Assembly: GCA_947500525.1 (NCBI GenBank)
Contig: CANMSH010000007.1
Location: forward strand, 1-64,000
Length of the DNA stretch: 64,000 bases
From: an uncultured Flavobacteriaceae bacterium
GTDB lineage: Bacteria; Bacteroidota; Bacteroidia; Flavobacteriales; Flavobacteriaceae
Direction of reading: 5' to 3'
Below are positions 19,552 to 27,434 of this stretch, in pieces; the stretch's first letter is position 1, and every line of letters starts with the position of its first letter. Under the pieces are notes generated by a model. That model searched no databases, was not told the DNA's origin, and saw only the letters and a program-made list of their open reading frames with translations. The position numbers and the translations under genes were made by a program.

Positions 19552-21243
19552 ATGAAAAGAATATTTTTAATAGTATGTATGTTTAGCATTGCATTTTTAA
19601 GTGCACAAACTGAAACATCTGGTAAATATGGGACCGTTAAGAATTTAGAGATAAATACGAAGAATTCAGATTTTGGACCTTCTTATTTAGGTGAGAATCA
19701 ATTGATATTTGCATCTCCAAAAAAAGGTTTTAGAATCATAAAAGATGTATGGGAGCAAAACGGACAACGATTTTTAGAATTGTACGTTGGTACCATTAAC
19801 AATGAAACGGGTGAAGTGTCTGAACAAGAAAGGTTAAAAGGAGAAGTTAATTCGCGTTATCACGATGCACAGGCAGTATTTACAAAAGATGGTAAGACGG
19901 TATATTTTACTAGAGATAATTATTATAACAAATTATTAGGAATTGATAATAAAGGATGGACTAACCTCGCAATGTTTAAAGCTACGGTAAACAATGAAGG
20001 AGAATGGATAAATATTATTCCTATGCCATTTAATAACGTGGAGTATTCTGTTGGTCATCCTGCTTTGAGTGAAGATGAAAAAACGCTTTATTTTGCCTCT
20101 GATATGCCAGGAACACTTGGAGAAACAGATATTTTCATGGTAACAGTTAATCAGAGTGGTTTTGGAAATCCTACGAATATGGGTGATAAAGTAAACTCAA
20201 CATCAAAAGATTGGTTTCCTTTCGTTGATAAAGGGGTACTATATTTCACTTCAGATAGAAGTGGGGGTATGGGAGGATCTGATGTATATGCCTCTAAATT
20301 AGAAGGTTTTTCTCCAGATCCAGTATTACTTAGTGAACCTATCAATTCAGGTGCTGATGACTTTGCTTTTGTGATTGATAATGAAACCCGAAAAGGATAT
20401 TTTTCTTCAAATAGAGAAGGTGGTAAAGGTGATGACGATATCTATTCTTTTATCGAAGAAGAAACCGTAGAATTTAAATGTAAACAATTAGTATCGGGTG
20501 AAGTTAGAGATAAGAACACTACCGATTTGTTGCCAGGAGCAGAAGTGGTATTGAGTGACGAAGAAGGAAACGTGCTCGAATCTATGATTGTAGGTTCAGA
20601 TGGTATATTTACCTTTAATGTATTATGTGAAACAGTATATAAGTTAGAAGGTAAAAAAATAAACTATACGCCGCAATCTAAAGGGTTTACTACCGATAAT
20701 GAAGCTGATAAGGAGTCGAAATTATTAATTCTACTTGGAACAGGAGATATAGATTTTATTAGTGATGGCAGTGAAGTTGATAAAACGACACAGGAGTTAT
20801 TTGAGGACAACAAACCTGAAGGAGCACCTGAGAATCCAGATGATTTACCACAAGAAATTACTATTCAAGGTAGCACAGGTAAATATCTTGTGAATATAGA
20901 TCCTATTTATTTTGACTTTAATTCATCTTATTTAACAAAACAAGCGAAAGGTGAATTACAAAAAGTAATCGATTTAATGAATCAATACCCCAAAATGATT
21001 ATAGAATCTGCTTCGCACACAGATGCGAGAGGACCTAGGGGATATAATATGTGGCTGTCTGATAGACGGGCAAAATCAACTGTTAATTATATTATAGAAA
21101 GAGGAATAGACGCTACTAGAATTACAGGTAGAGGATATGGAGACACCGAATTAGCGGTTAAAAAATGTGAGAGAGGAGTACCATGTACCGAAGCAGAACA
21201 TGCTGCGAATAGAAGAACAGAATTTGTAATTATAAAAATGTAA
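19552..21243 (+). CDS. PD40/OmpA-family protein of adhesin module 2
   Basis: The 563-residue protein has a signal peptide (MKRIFLIVCMFSIAFLSAQ), PD40-like propeller repeats (about 40-300, with YFASDMPGTLGETDIFMV and GYFSSNREGGKGDDDIYSF), a beta-sandwich of the carboxypeptidase-regulatory type (about 305-380, DLLPGAEVVLSD) and one C-terminal OmpA domain (about 440-563, with IYFDFNSSYL, HTDARG and NRRTEF). It follows porP by 17 nt and ends the second module. By family it is a periplasmic protein that links outer-membrane T9SS or motility parts to peptidoglycan. Its domain plan equals the paralogue at 6494-9061 minus two OmpA domains. Confidence 0.9.
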   Translation: MKRIFLIVCMFSIAFLSAQTETSGKYGTVKNLEINTKNSDFGPSYLGENQLIFASPKKGFRIIKDVWEQNGQRFLELYVGTINNETGEVSEQERLKGEVNSRYHDAQAVFTKDGKTVYFTRDNYYNKLLGIDNKGWTNLAMFKATVNNEGEWINIIPMPFNNVEYSVGHPALSEDEKTLYFASDMPGTLGETDIFMVTVNQSGFGNPTNMGDKVNSTSKDWFPFVDKGVLYFTSDRSGGMGGSDVYASKLEGFSPDPVLLSEPINSGADDFAFVIDNETRKGYFSSNREGGKGDDDIYSFIEEETVEFKCKQLVSGEVRDKNTTDLLPGAEVVLSDEEGNVLESMIVGSDGIFTFNVLCETVYKLEGKKINYTPQSKGFTTDNEADKESKLLILLGTGDIDFISDGSEVDKTTQELFEDNKPEGAPENPDDLPQEITIQGSTGKYLVNIDPIYFDFNSSYLTKQAKGELQKVIDLMNQYPKMIIESASHTDARGPRGYNMWLSDRRAKSTVNYIIERGIDATRITGRGYGDTELAVKKCERGVPCTEAEHAANRRTEFVIIKM

Positions 21244-21275
21244 TATAATTAGTTGATCAAAAACAATTAACCTTG

Positions 21276-21307
21276 AAAAACCTCGTATATATTGCGAGGT
21301 TTTTTTA
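21276..21307 (+). terminator. Intrinsic terminator after adhesin module 2
   Basis: AAAAACCTCG pairs with CGAGGTTTTT around a short AT loop, followed by further T residues. It lies 33 nt after the OmpA stop codon. Confidence 0.85.
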
Positions 21308-21337
21308 TTCAAGTAAAACTATCAAAGAATTTGTAAA

Positions 21338-21820
21338 GTGCCAAAAATTGAACTACGAACCAAAATTAATGCACCTAAACAAATTGTATTTGATTTAGCT
21401 CGCAGTATTGACTTGCATAAGATATCTACACAACAAACGAACGAAGAAGCTATAGATGGCGTTACGAGTGGCTTGATAGAACTATATGAGTCGGTAACTT
21501 GGAAAGCAAAACATTTTGGCGTATATCAAAGATTAACATCAAAAATAACCGAGTTTGAAAGTCCGAATTATTTTGTTGATGAAATGATGCAAGGCGCTTT
21601 TAAAAATTTCAAACACGAACATCATTTTATAGAAGCGAATGGAGTTACAGAAATGATAGATGTTTTCGAATATGAATCACCCTTTGGATGTATTGGTAGA
21701 TTGGCCGACACTATCTTTCTCAAAAAATATATGACTAATTTACTCCTAAAGCGCAATGAAACGATTGTAACTTTTGCTGAATCGGATAGATGGCAAGAAA
21801 TCATACCGACTGCACGGTAA
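21338..21820 (+). CDS. SRPBCC-fold protein
   Basis: The 160-residue product opens with PKIELRTKINAPKQIVFDLARSIDLH, the usual start of SRPBCC (START/Bet v 1-like) ligand-binding proteins, and keeps the family's alternating beta strands and a C-terminal helix. It has no signal peptide, so it is probably cytoplasmic. A GTG start at 21338 is chosen because no ATG occurs before the middle of the domain. Members bind hydrophobic ligands or act as cyclases or dehydratases; the ligand here cannot be told. Confidence 0.7.
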   Translation: MPKIELRTKINAPKQIVFDLARSIDLHKISTQQTNEEAIDGVTSGLIELYESVTWKAKHFGVYQRLTSKITEFESPNYFVDEMMQGAFKNFKHEHHFIEANGVTEMIDVFEYESPFGCIGRLADTIFLKKYMTNLLLKRNETIVTFAESDRWQEIIPTAR

Positions 21821-21918
21821 TTTAGATTCTAAATAGAATAATCTCAACTCATTTTCCTCTCCATGAAGGTAAACCCTTCTTTAATTAACTAAAAAGAGAA
21901 TATTAAATAATTCAAAAA

Positions 21919-22443
21919 TCAGGCAACACTTGTATCTTTCTTTTTAGTAATTAAAGATGCAATCAAGGCATAAACGCATCCTGGTAAAATAATACCTATA
22001 ATCCAAGTTACAAACTGTGAGCTCAATGAAAATTGAAGAGGTTTTTCATTGGCCTCTTCTATTGCAAGGGCTATTTCTTCTTGAGACATACCCATCATAC
22101 TCATGGTACTTTCAATAACTTTGTTTGATGCTTCTCTCATTAATTCTAATAATTCAGGATTAAATTTTACCATAAGAGTTGAGAATATCATGTAAATAAT
22201 AAATGACGCCATGGCATATATGGCTATCGAAGCAACAAAAACTTGACCAAAACCCATATAACCTCCAAGGTTTTTTCGCTGTTGAAACCCGGCTCGAATA
22301 AGAAAAAAAAGAGAGATTATAGTAGTGTAGGCAATACCAATAGTAGGATCAAAATTGAGTCTAGGATCAATAAAATATAATATTAAATAAATAACAATTA
22401 AAGTTACTCCAAGCTTAAGTCCATTTGACAGGATATTTTTCAT
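21919..22443 (-). CDS. DUF4199 family membrane protein
   Basis: About 174 residues with four predicted membrane segments: LKLGVTLIVIYLILYF, a segment starting GIAYTTIISLFFLI, one around FVASIAIYAMASFIIYMIF, and one around WIIGIILPGCVYALIASLI. The loop with ELLELMREASNKVIESTMSMM is amphipathic. This topology and size match DUF4199, common in Bacteroidota and of unknown function. The ATG at 22443 is preferred to one 33 nt upstream, which overlaps the previous gene. It follows the 535-residue membrane protein and is probably co-transcribed with it. Confidence 0.75.
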   Translation of the reverse strand: MKNILSNGLKLGVTLIVIYLILYFIDPRLNFDPTIGIAYTTIISLFFLIRAGFQQRKNLGGYMGFGQVFVASIAIYAMASFIIYMIFSTLMVKFNPELLELMREASNKVIESTMSMMGMSQEEIALAIEEANEKPLQFSLSSQFVTWIIGIILPGCVYALIASLITKKKDTSVA

Positions 22444-22463
22444 ATGAGGGTCGGGTTGTAGTG

Positions 22464-24071
22464 TTAAAATTTCCAAAAAGGAATGTGTATTGTTCTTGTT
22501 TTCACAGAATCTGTTGCGTCTTTATCATAGGTTTTATTGAGAAGGGTCAATAGATGTTCTCCTATGTCCAGGCTATCAGTAGGGAAATAACATAACAATC
22601 CTTTCTCATTCATATTAGGATGTATATAAAATTTACATTTTAAAGAATCTGTATAGGAAACACCATCAATAAAAATCTGATTAGCTTCTAATAATGCTGT
22701 TTGTATTTTTAAAATCTTTTTTTCCTTTGCATTTTCAATCTTTTCATCCCAAGCCTTTCTTGCACTATCTCTTTTGTACTTGAAATAATCATCTAGATTC
22801 GAGATACTTTTGTCATAGTAACCTGCATTAAGTCTTTTTGTAAAGCTCGTTTTAAACTTCAAATTTAAAGTGTCTTTTCTAACTTCTCTGCGTTCTTCAA
22901 TTAATTTTAGAAGTGCTTCTGATTTTTCTTTTTCAAGATTTAAGATTGTTGAGTCTGTTACGTTTCCTTTAAATAAACTATGTCGCAATCCAGACTTTCG
23001 GTAACCAGTAATACCATATTTTTTTGAAAGCAATTCTTCGTCTATTCCAGCTTGTCTTATAAATAGACTTGCATAACTATTTGTTATTTCATAGTTAGAA
23101 AGGCTTATATATCGGATTCTTTTACGCTCAGCATTTGAAATAGCCAAGTCCTTCTCTCGTAGATCGTCATAATTATTACTGGTGACAACATGTTTTGAGA
23201 TAAAATTATTACCGCTCGAGAGTCCTGTTGTGTTAGGAAAATGCGGGTTAGCTTCCAATATAAAGTTTGGTAATACAAGTGTTAATAACAGTAAATAAGG
23301 TATAGAAAACCAAAAAAGTTTGCGTGTATATTTGGTGTCTAAAAAATTATAGAGTAGCGGTCGATAAATAAAAGATAAAGTAATGAAAGAAAAAAATCTA
23401 TAAATACTACCGTAGATTTTAGAATAGCTCTTACCCTCTATCTTTTTAAATAAACCTAAGGTTATGAAATCAATAAAAACGAAAAAAGCCAAAAAGCCAA
23501 AAACGGTATTAGCAATAAGTGAAATTGCGACGTATGAAGAATCTGGACCGAAGAAATGATTTAATATGGAAGAAAATAAAATCCAAAAAATAATAAAAAA
23601 AGCAAATGATAAAAAAATAAAAAAGAGTAAAAAAGTATAAGCAAAAATAGAGCTACAAATTTTTTCTAAACGTTCTATATAGTCATCAAACCCTCCAACT
23701 TTTCTTTTAAAATAGTTGGTAAAGAAATCAGAAAATTTAAGTTTTTCGTAGTCAATTTCTCCAGACACATATCTTAATCCAATTGCCCCAATCCACAAAC
23801 CTCTTAGTATTACATGGATTAATAAATTGGTAAAGAAAACCAACCATGCAGCTCGAAGCATTTGTATAACTATTTTAAGCACTGATGTGGCTTCACTATT
23901 TACGGGATTATTGACTCCTAGAAAATCAGTAAAATAGGTAAGGGTATCTCTAACTTCCCAAATACCGAATAATGCAAACCCAGAAATTAATAATTCTAAT
24001 TGCCAACTTTCTTGTTGCAATTGTTCAAGCCACTGTGAAAATATATTTTTCTTTTCTTTTTCGTCTAGCAT
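22464..24071 (-). CDS. Uncharacterised multi-pass membrane protein
   Basis: A 535-residue protein that I do not recognise. The N-terminal half has about six hydrophobic segments (for example FAYTFLLFFIFLSFAFFIIF and FGFLAFFVFIDFITLGLF). After the last one (FSIPYLLLLTLVLPNFIL) comes a soluble, charged C-terminal part of about 240 residues with coiled-coil-like runs of Lys and Glu and a short beta-rich end. No enzyme motif was seen. It lies directly upstream of the DUF4199 gene on the same strand. A role in the envelope is only a guess from topology. Confidence 0.6.
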   Translation of the reverse strand: MLDEKEKKNIFSQWLEQLQQESWQLELLISGFALFGIWEVRDTLTYFTDFLGVNNPVNSEATSVLKIVIQMLRAAWLVFFTNLLIHVILRGLWIGAIGLRYVSGEIDYEKLKFSDFFTNYFKRKVGGFDDYIERLEKICSSIFAYTFLLFFIFLSFAFFIIFWILFSSILNHFFGPDSSYVAISLIANTVFGFLAFFVFIDFITLGLFKKIEGKSYSKIYGSIYRFFSFITLSFIYRPLLYNFLDTKYTRKLFWFSIPYLLLLTLVLPNFILEANPHFPNTTGLSSGNNFISKHVVTSNNYDDLREKDLAISNAERKRIRYISLSNYEITNSYASLFIRQAGIDEELLSKKYGITGYRKSGLRHSLFKGNVTDSTILNLEKEKSEALLKLIEERREVRKDTLNLKFKTSFTKRLNAGYYDKSISNLDDYFKYKRDSARKAWDEKIENAKEKKILKIQTALLEANQIFIDGVSYTDSLKCKFYIHPNMNEKGLLCYFPTDSLDIGEHLLTLLNKTYDKDATDSVKTRTIHIPFWKF

Positions 24072-24255
24072 CAGAATGAAAATTTTTGCACTAAAATCCT
24101 ATATTATTATAGTTTCAATTTGTTTAAAATAAAGAGTGTCTAATTACTTAAAAATGAATACAATAAAAATTAGAGCCTATCGAAACATAAATTAGTAACA
24201 ATGTACGAATATATTTAAAAAAATAATTTGAAAATGCGCTTTATAATTTTAAACC

Positions 24256-24287
24256 AAAAAAACCTCGCTAAGTAGCGAGGTTTTTTA
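24256..24287 (-). terminator. Terminator of the rplM-rpsI-rpsB-tsf operon
   Basis: AACCTCGCTA pairs with TAGCGAGGTT (10 bp, 2-nt loop) at 24261-24282. An A-run on the left reads as a T-run on the minus strand, about 50 nt after the tsf stop codon. T residues on the right could let it work in both directions. The remaining 24072-24255 shows no gene and lies upstream of the minus-strand membrane-protein gene. Confidence 0.85.
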
Positions 24288-24335
24288 TAATTATAAAACT
24301 ACCGAAATTAGTTTATAATAATAAAACTTTATTGA

Positions 24336-25301
24336 TTACCCAAGAGTTACTCTTTTGAAATCGCTCACAGTAACATCGCCGTATGATGAAACATACTTGG
24401 CAACATTAATTTTCTCGTCTTTAATGAAGTTTTGATCTAAAAGACACTGTTCTTGATCCAATGTTGTATTATCGGCGATAAAACGTTCCATTTTACCTGG
24501 TAAAATTCTATCCCAAATCTGCTCAGGCTTACCTTCTGCTTTTAATTCAGCTTTTGCATCATCTTCTGCTTTTGCTAATACTTCTGGTGTCAATTGAGCC
24601 ATAGAAATAAATTGAGGTACATTTTTAAGTGTTTTACCTAAACGTCCTAACTCAATGTTATCTTTTTCTATTACAGCAATTCTTGCTTCCGTTTCTGAAG
24701 CAATATAAGCCGCGTCAAAATCTTTGTAAGATAATGTAGTAGCGCCCATTGAAGCTACTTGCATAGCTACATCTTTTGATAATACATCTGCGTTATCAAC
24801 TTTTGCAGATAAACCTACTAAGGCAGCAATTTTATTGATATGTACATAGCTACTTACAAACGGAGCTTCTAATTTTTCAAACCCGTTAATATCTAATTTC
24901 TCACCAATCACTCCAGTTTGTTCAACTAACTTTTCTGCAACTGTCATTCCGTTAAAATCAGCCGCTAAAAATTCCTCTTTAGTAGCACAATTTAAGGCAA
25001 CTTCGGCAAGTTCATTAGCTAATGCTAAAAACTTATCATTCTTACCTACAAAATCAGTTTCACAACCTAAAACAATAGCAACACCGGCAGTGTTATCAGC
25101 ATTTATTTTTGATACTGCAGCTCCTTCAGTTGATTCACGATCAGCTCTTTTTGCTGCAACTTTTTGACCTTTTTTACGCAAAACATCTATTGCTTTGTCA
25201 AAATCACCTTCAGCTTCAACTAACGCTTTCTTGCAATCCATCATTCCAGCACCAGTTGCTTTTCTTAATTTATTTACTTCTGCAGCGGTTACTTTAACCA
25301 T
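24336..25301 (-). CDS. tsf: Translation elongation factor Ts
   Basis: EF-Ts is the guanine nucleotide exchange factor for EF-Tu in the cytoplasm. The 321-residue product has the N-terminal UBA-like domain (VTAAEVNKLRKATGAGMMDC, KKALVEAEGDFDKAIDVLR) and the signature ETDFVGKNDKF that contacts EF-Tu, followed by the core subdomains. It is the last gene of the ribosomal operon, 21 nt after rpsB, the usual bacterial rpsB-tsf pairing. Confidence 0.98.
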   Translation of the reverse strand: MVKVTAAEVNKLRKATGAGMMDCKKALVEAEGDFDKAIDVLRKKGQKVAAKRADRESTEGAAVSKINADNTAGVAIVLGCETDFVGKNDKFLALANELAEVALNCATKEEFLAADFNGMTVAEKLVEQTGVIGEKLDINGFEKLEAPFVSSYVHINKIAALVGLSAKVDNADVLSKDVAMQVASMGATTLSYKDFDAAYIASETEARIAVIEKDNIELGRLGKTLKNVPQFISMAQLTPEVLAKAEDDAKAELKAEGKPEQIWDRILPGKMERFIADNTTLDQEQCLLDQNFIKDEKINVAKYVSSYGDVTVSDFKRVTLG

Positions 25302-25322
25302 TTCTATGTTGTTTTTTATTAA

Positions 25323-26168
25323 TTATTTTTCTTCTTTAACTTCTTCCGCAGCTGTCTCAGCTTTCACTGCTTCTTTTTCTTCTTTCTTAGGCTCTTCCTT
25401 TTTCGGCGCTTCTGCTTCTACTTTAGGAGCTTCTTCTTTTTTAGGAGCTTCTTTTTGAGCATTTGCCTGATCTTTATCAGCTTTTCTTTCTGCTAGACCT
25501 TCAGCAATAGCATCCGTTACGAATGATAAAATTTTATCAATAGATTTTGATGCATCATCATTTGCAGGAATTGAAAAATCAACCAATCTAGGATCAGAAT
25601 TAGTGTCAACCATTGCAAAAATTGGAATATTTAACTTTTGAGCTTCCGCGATAGCGATATGCTCACGTTTTGTGTCAACAACGAATAATGCACCTGGTAA
25701 ACGTGTCATATCAACGATAGATCCTAAGTTCTTTTCTAATTTCGCTCTTTGACGATCAATTTGTAATTTCTCTCTTTTTGATAAAGCATTGAAACTACCA
25801 TCTTGCTTCATTCTATCTATTTGAGCCATTTTTTTAACAGCTTTACGGATAGTTACAAAATTTGTTAACATTCCTCCTGGCCATCTTTCTGTAATGAAAG
25901 GCATATTCACCGATTTCGCCTTATCTGCAACGATATCTTTAGCCTGCTTTTTAGTAGCTACAAATAAAATTTTTCTGCCAGAGGCAGCAATTTTGTGTAA
26001 TGCTTTAGAAGATTCTTCAATCTTAGCAGCCGTTTTGTAAAGATCTAAAATATGAACACCGTTACGCTCAGTATAAATATACGGAGCCATATTCGGATTC
26101 CATTTTCTTGTTAGGTGACCGAAGTGTACACCTGCATCTAATAATTCTTTGATTTCAATATTTGCCAT
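25323..26168 (-). CDS. rpsB: 30S ribosomal protein S2
   Basis: S2 binds the head-body junction of the 30S subunit. The product starts IEIKELLDAGVHFGHLTRKWNP, the family signature, and keeps FVDTKREHIAIAEA-like and VDTNSDPRLVDFSIPANDDA motifs. It is 281 residues, longer than the usual 230-260, because of a tail of about 55 residues made of Lys, Glu, Ala and Pro (from about residue 226). Such acidic-basic tails are common in flavobacterial S2. The gene lies between rpsI and tsf in one operon. Confidence 0.98.
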   Translation of the reverse strand: MANIEIKELLDAGVHFGHLTRKWNPNMAPYIYTERNGVHILDLYKTAAKIEESSKALHKIAASGRKILFVATKKQAKDIVADKAKSVNMPFITERWPGGMLTNFVTIRKAVKKMAQIDRMKQDGSFNALSKREKLQIDRQRAKLEKNLGSIVDMTRLPGALFVVDTKREHIAIAEAQKLNIPIFAMVDTNSDPRLVDFSIPANDDASKSIDKILSFVTDAIAEGLAERKADKDQANAQKEAPKKEEAPKVEAEAPKKEEPKKEEKEAVKAETAAEEVKEEK

Positions 26169-26285
26169 CTTGTTTTTTAGTTTACGTTCCGTGGTTTTAG
26201 CAATAACTGAGTAGCCACAATGTGAGTCTCAATTATTTGGGTGCTAAACTTATACGATAACAGATTTGTATATAATAATATGTGA

Positions 26286-26672
26286 TTAACGTTTCGAGAA
26301 TTGGAATTTCTTACGTGCTTTCTTCTGACCGAATTTCTTACGTTCAACCATTCTTGGGTCTCTTGTAAGTAATCCTTCTGGTTTTAAGATTGCTTTATGC
26401 TCTTCGTTTATAGAAACTAGTGCTCTAGTTACTGCTAATCGAATTGCTTCAGCTTGACCAGTTACTCCACCTCCGAAAACATTTACTTTAATGTCGTAAG
26501 CTTTGGCGGTATCAGTTAATACCAACGGTTGCATTACTTTGTATTGTAATGTTCCTGTAGTGAAATAATTTGTTAACTCTCTATCATTGATAGTAATGTT
26601 TCCTTTACCTTTAGAAACATACGCACGGGCAACAGCCGTTTTTCTTCTACCTATTTTGTGTACTATTTCCAT
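26286..26672 (-). CDS. rpsI: 30S ribosomal protein S9
   Basis: The 128-residue protein begins VHKIGRRKTAVARAYVSKGK and ends with the basic tail KKFGQKKARKKFQFSKR, whose last Lys-Arg reaches toward the P-site tRNA in known ribosomes. The start codon overlaps the rplM stop codon (TAATG arrangement), which indicates translational coupling. A 117-bp gap separates it from rpsB; I see no gene there. Confidence 0.98.
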   Translation of the reverse strand: MEIVHKIGRRKTAVARAYVSKGKGNITINDRELTNYFTTGTLQYKVMQPLVLTDTAKAYDIKVNVFGGGVTGQAEAIRLAVTRALVSINEEHKAILKPEGLLTRDPRMVERKKFGQKKARKKFQFSKR

Positions 26673-27127
26673 TATTTAAGATCGTTTAGGTTTAATGCTT
26701 TCGGGTTTTGAGCTTGATGTTGGTGCTCTCCAGCAGCATATACATATAAATTTCTGTATAACGCGCTACCTAATTTGTTTTTAGGTAACATTCCTTTTAC
26801 TGCTTTTTCGATCAATCTTGTTGGATTCTTCTCGAAAACTTCTGTCGCAGTAAGCGATCTCTGACCTCCAGGATAACCAGTATGACGGATATAAGATTTA
26901 TCAGTCCACTTTTTCCCAGTTAAATTAATTTTTTCTGCATTGATAATTACAACATTATCTCCACAGTCTACATGAGGTGTGTAGTTAGGTTTGTACTTGC
27001 CTCTAATTAGCTTTGCTACTTTAGAAGCTAAACGACCCAATGTCTGTCCGTCCGCATCAACTAAAACCCACTCTTTATTTACGGTGGCTTTGTTCGCTGA
27101 TACTGTTTTGTAACTTAATGTGTTCAC
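26672..27127 (-). CDS. rplM: 50S ribosomal protein L13
   Basis: The 151-residue protein shows the L13 pattern: VDADGQTLGRLASKVAKLIRGK, then YTPHVDCGDNVVIINAEK, then YPGGQRSLTATEVFEKNP and KGMLPKNKLG. L13 is an early-assembling 23S rRNA-binding protein. It is the first gene of the operon and has a consensus promoter 55 nt upstream. Confidence 0.98.
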   Translation of the reverse strand: MNTLSYKTVSANKATVNKEWVLVDADGQTLGRLASKVAKLIRGKYKPNYTPHVDCGDNVVIINAEKINLTGKKWTDKSYIRHTGYPGGQRSLTATEVFEKNPTRLIEKAVKGMLPKNKLGSALYRNLYVYAAGEHQHQAQNPKALNLNDLK

Positions 27128-27181
27128 ACGATTAGTTTTTGTCTATTAATAATTTCTTTTTATCCCTCTAAAAAGGGAGTG

Positions 27182-27212
27182 CAAATGTACAAACTATTAT
27201 TTATATAACAAA
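27182..27212 (-). promoter_or_regulatory. Consensus promoter of the rplM operon
   Basis: On the minus strand TTTG (27209-27212) and TACATTTG (27182-27189) are separated by exactly 19 nt, a perfect match to the Bacteroidota sigma factor consensus TTTG-N19-TAnnTTTG. Transcription should start near 27175, leaving a leader of about 48 nt before rplM. The rest of the 307-bp divergent gap (27128-27434) shows no gene; it must also hold the promoter for the plus-strand gene at 27435, which I could not place. Confidence 0.85.
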
Positions 27213-27434
27213 CAGTGTTTTAAGTATATTTTTATCCTGTATTTTTTTAGTTATGAAATCTCTTTTTTTAGCAAAAGAAAATACTCTTTTGTAAGACTCA
27301 GTCAAGGTCTAAATTACTCAGTTTAACATAAGTTTAAGATTAATTTAAGATTTCGGCGAGGTTCTTTGTGTAACAATTACTAAAAAGGGTGGTCTCTATT
27401 AGCAAAACCAAATGAATTCATCTACACCCACTCT

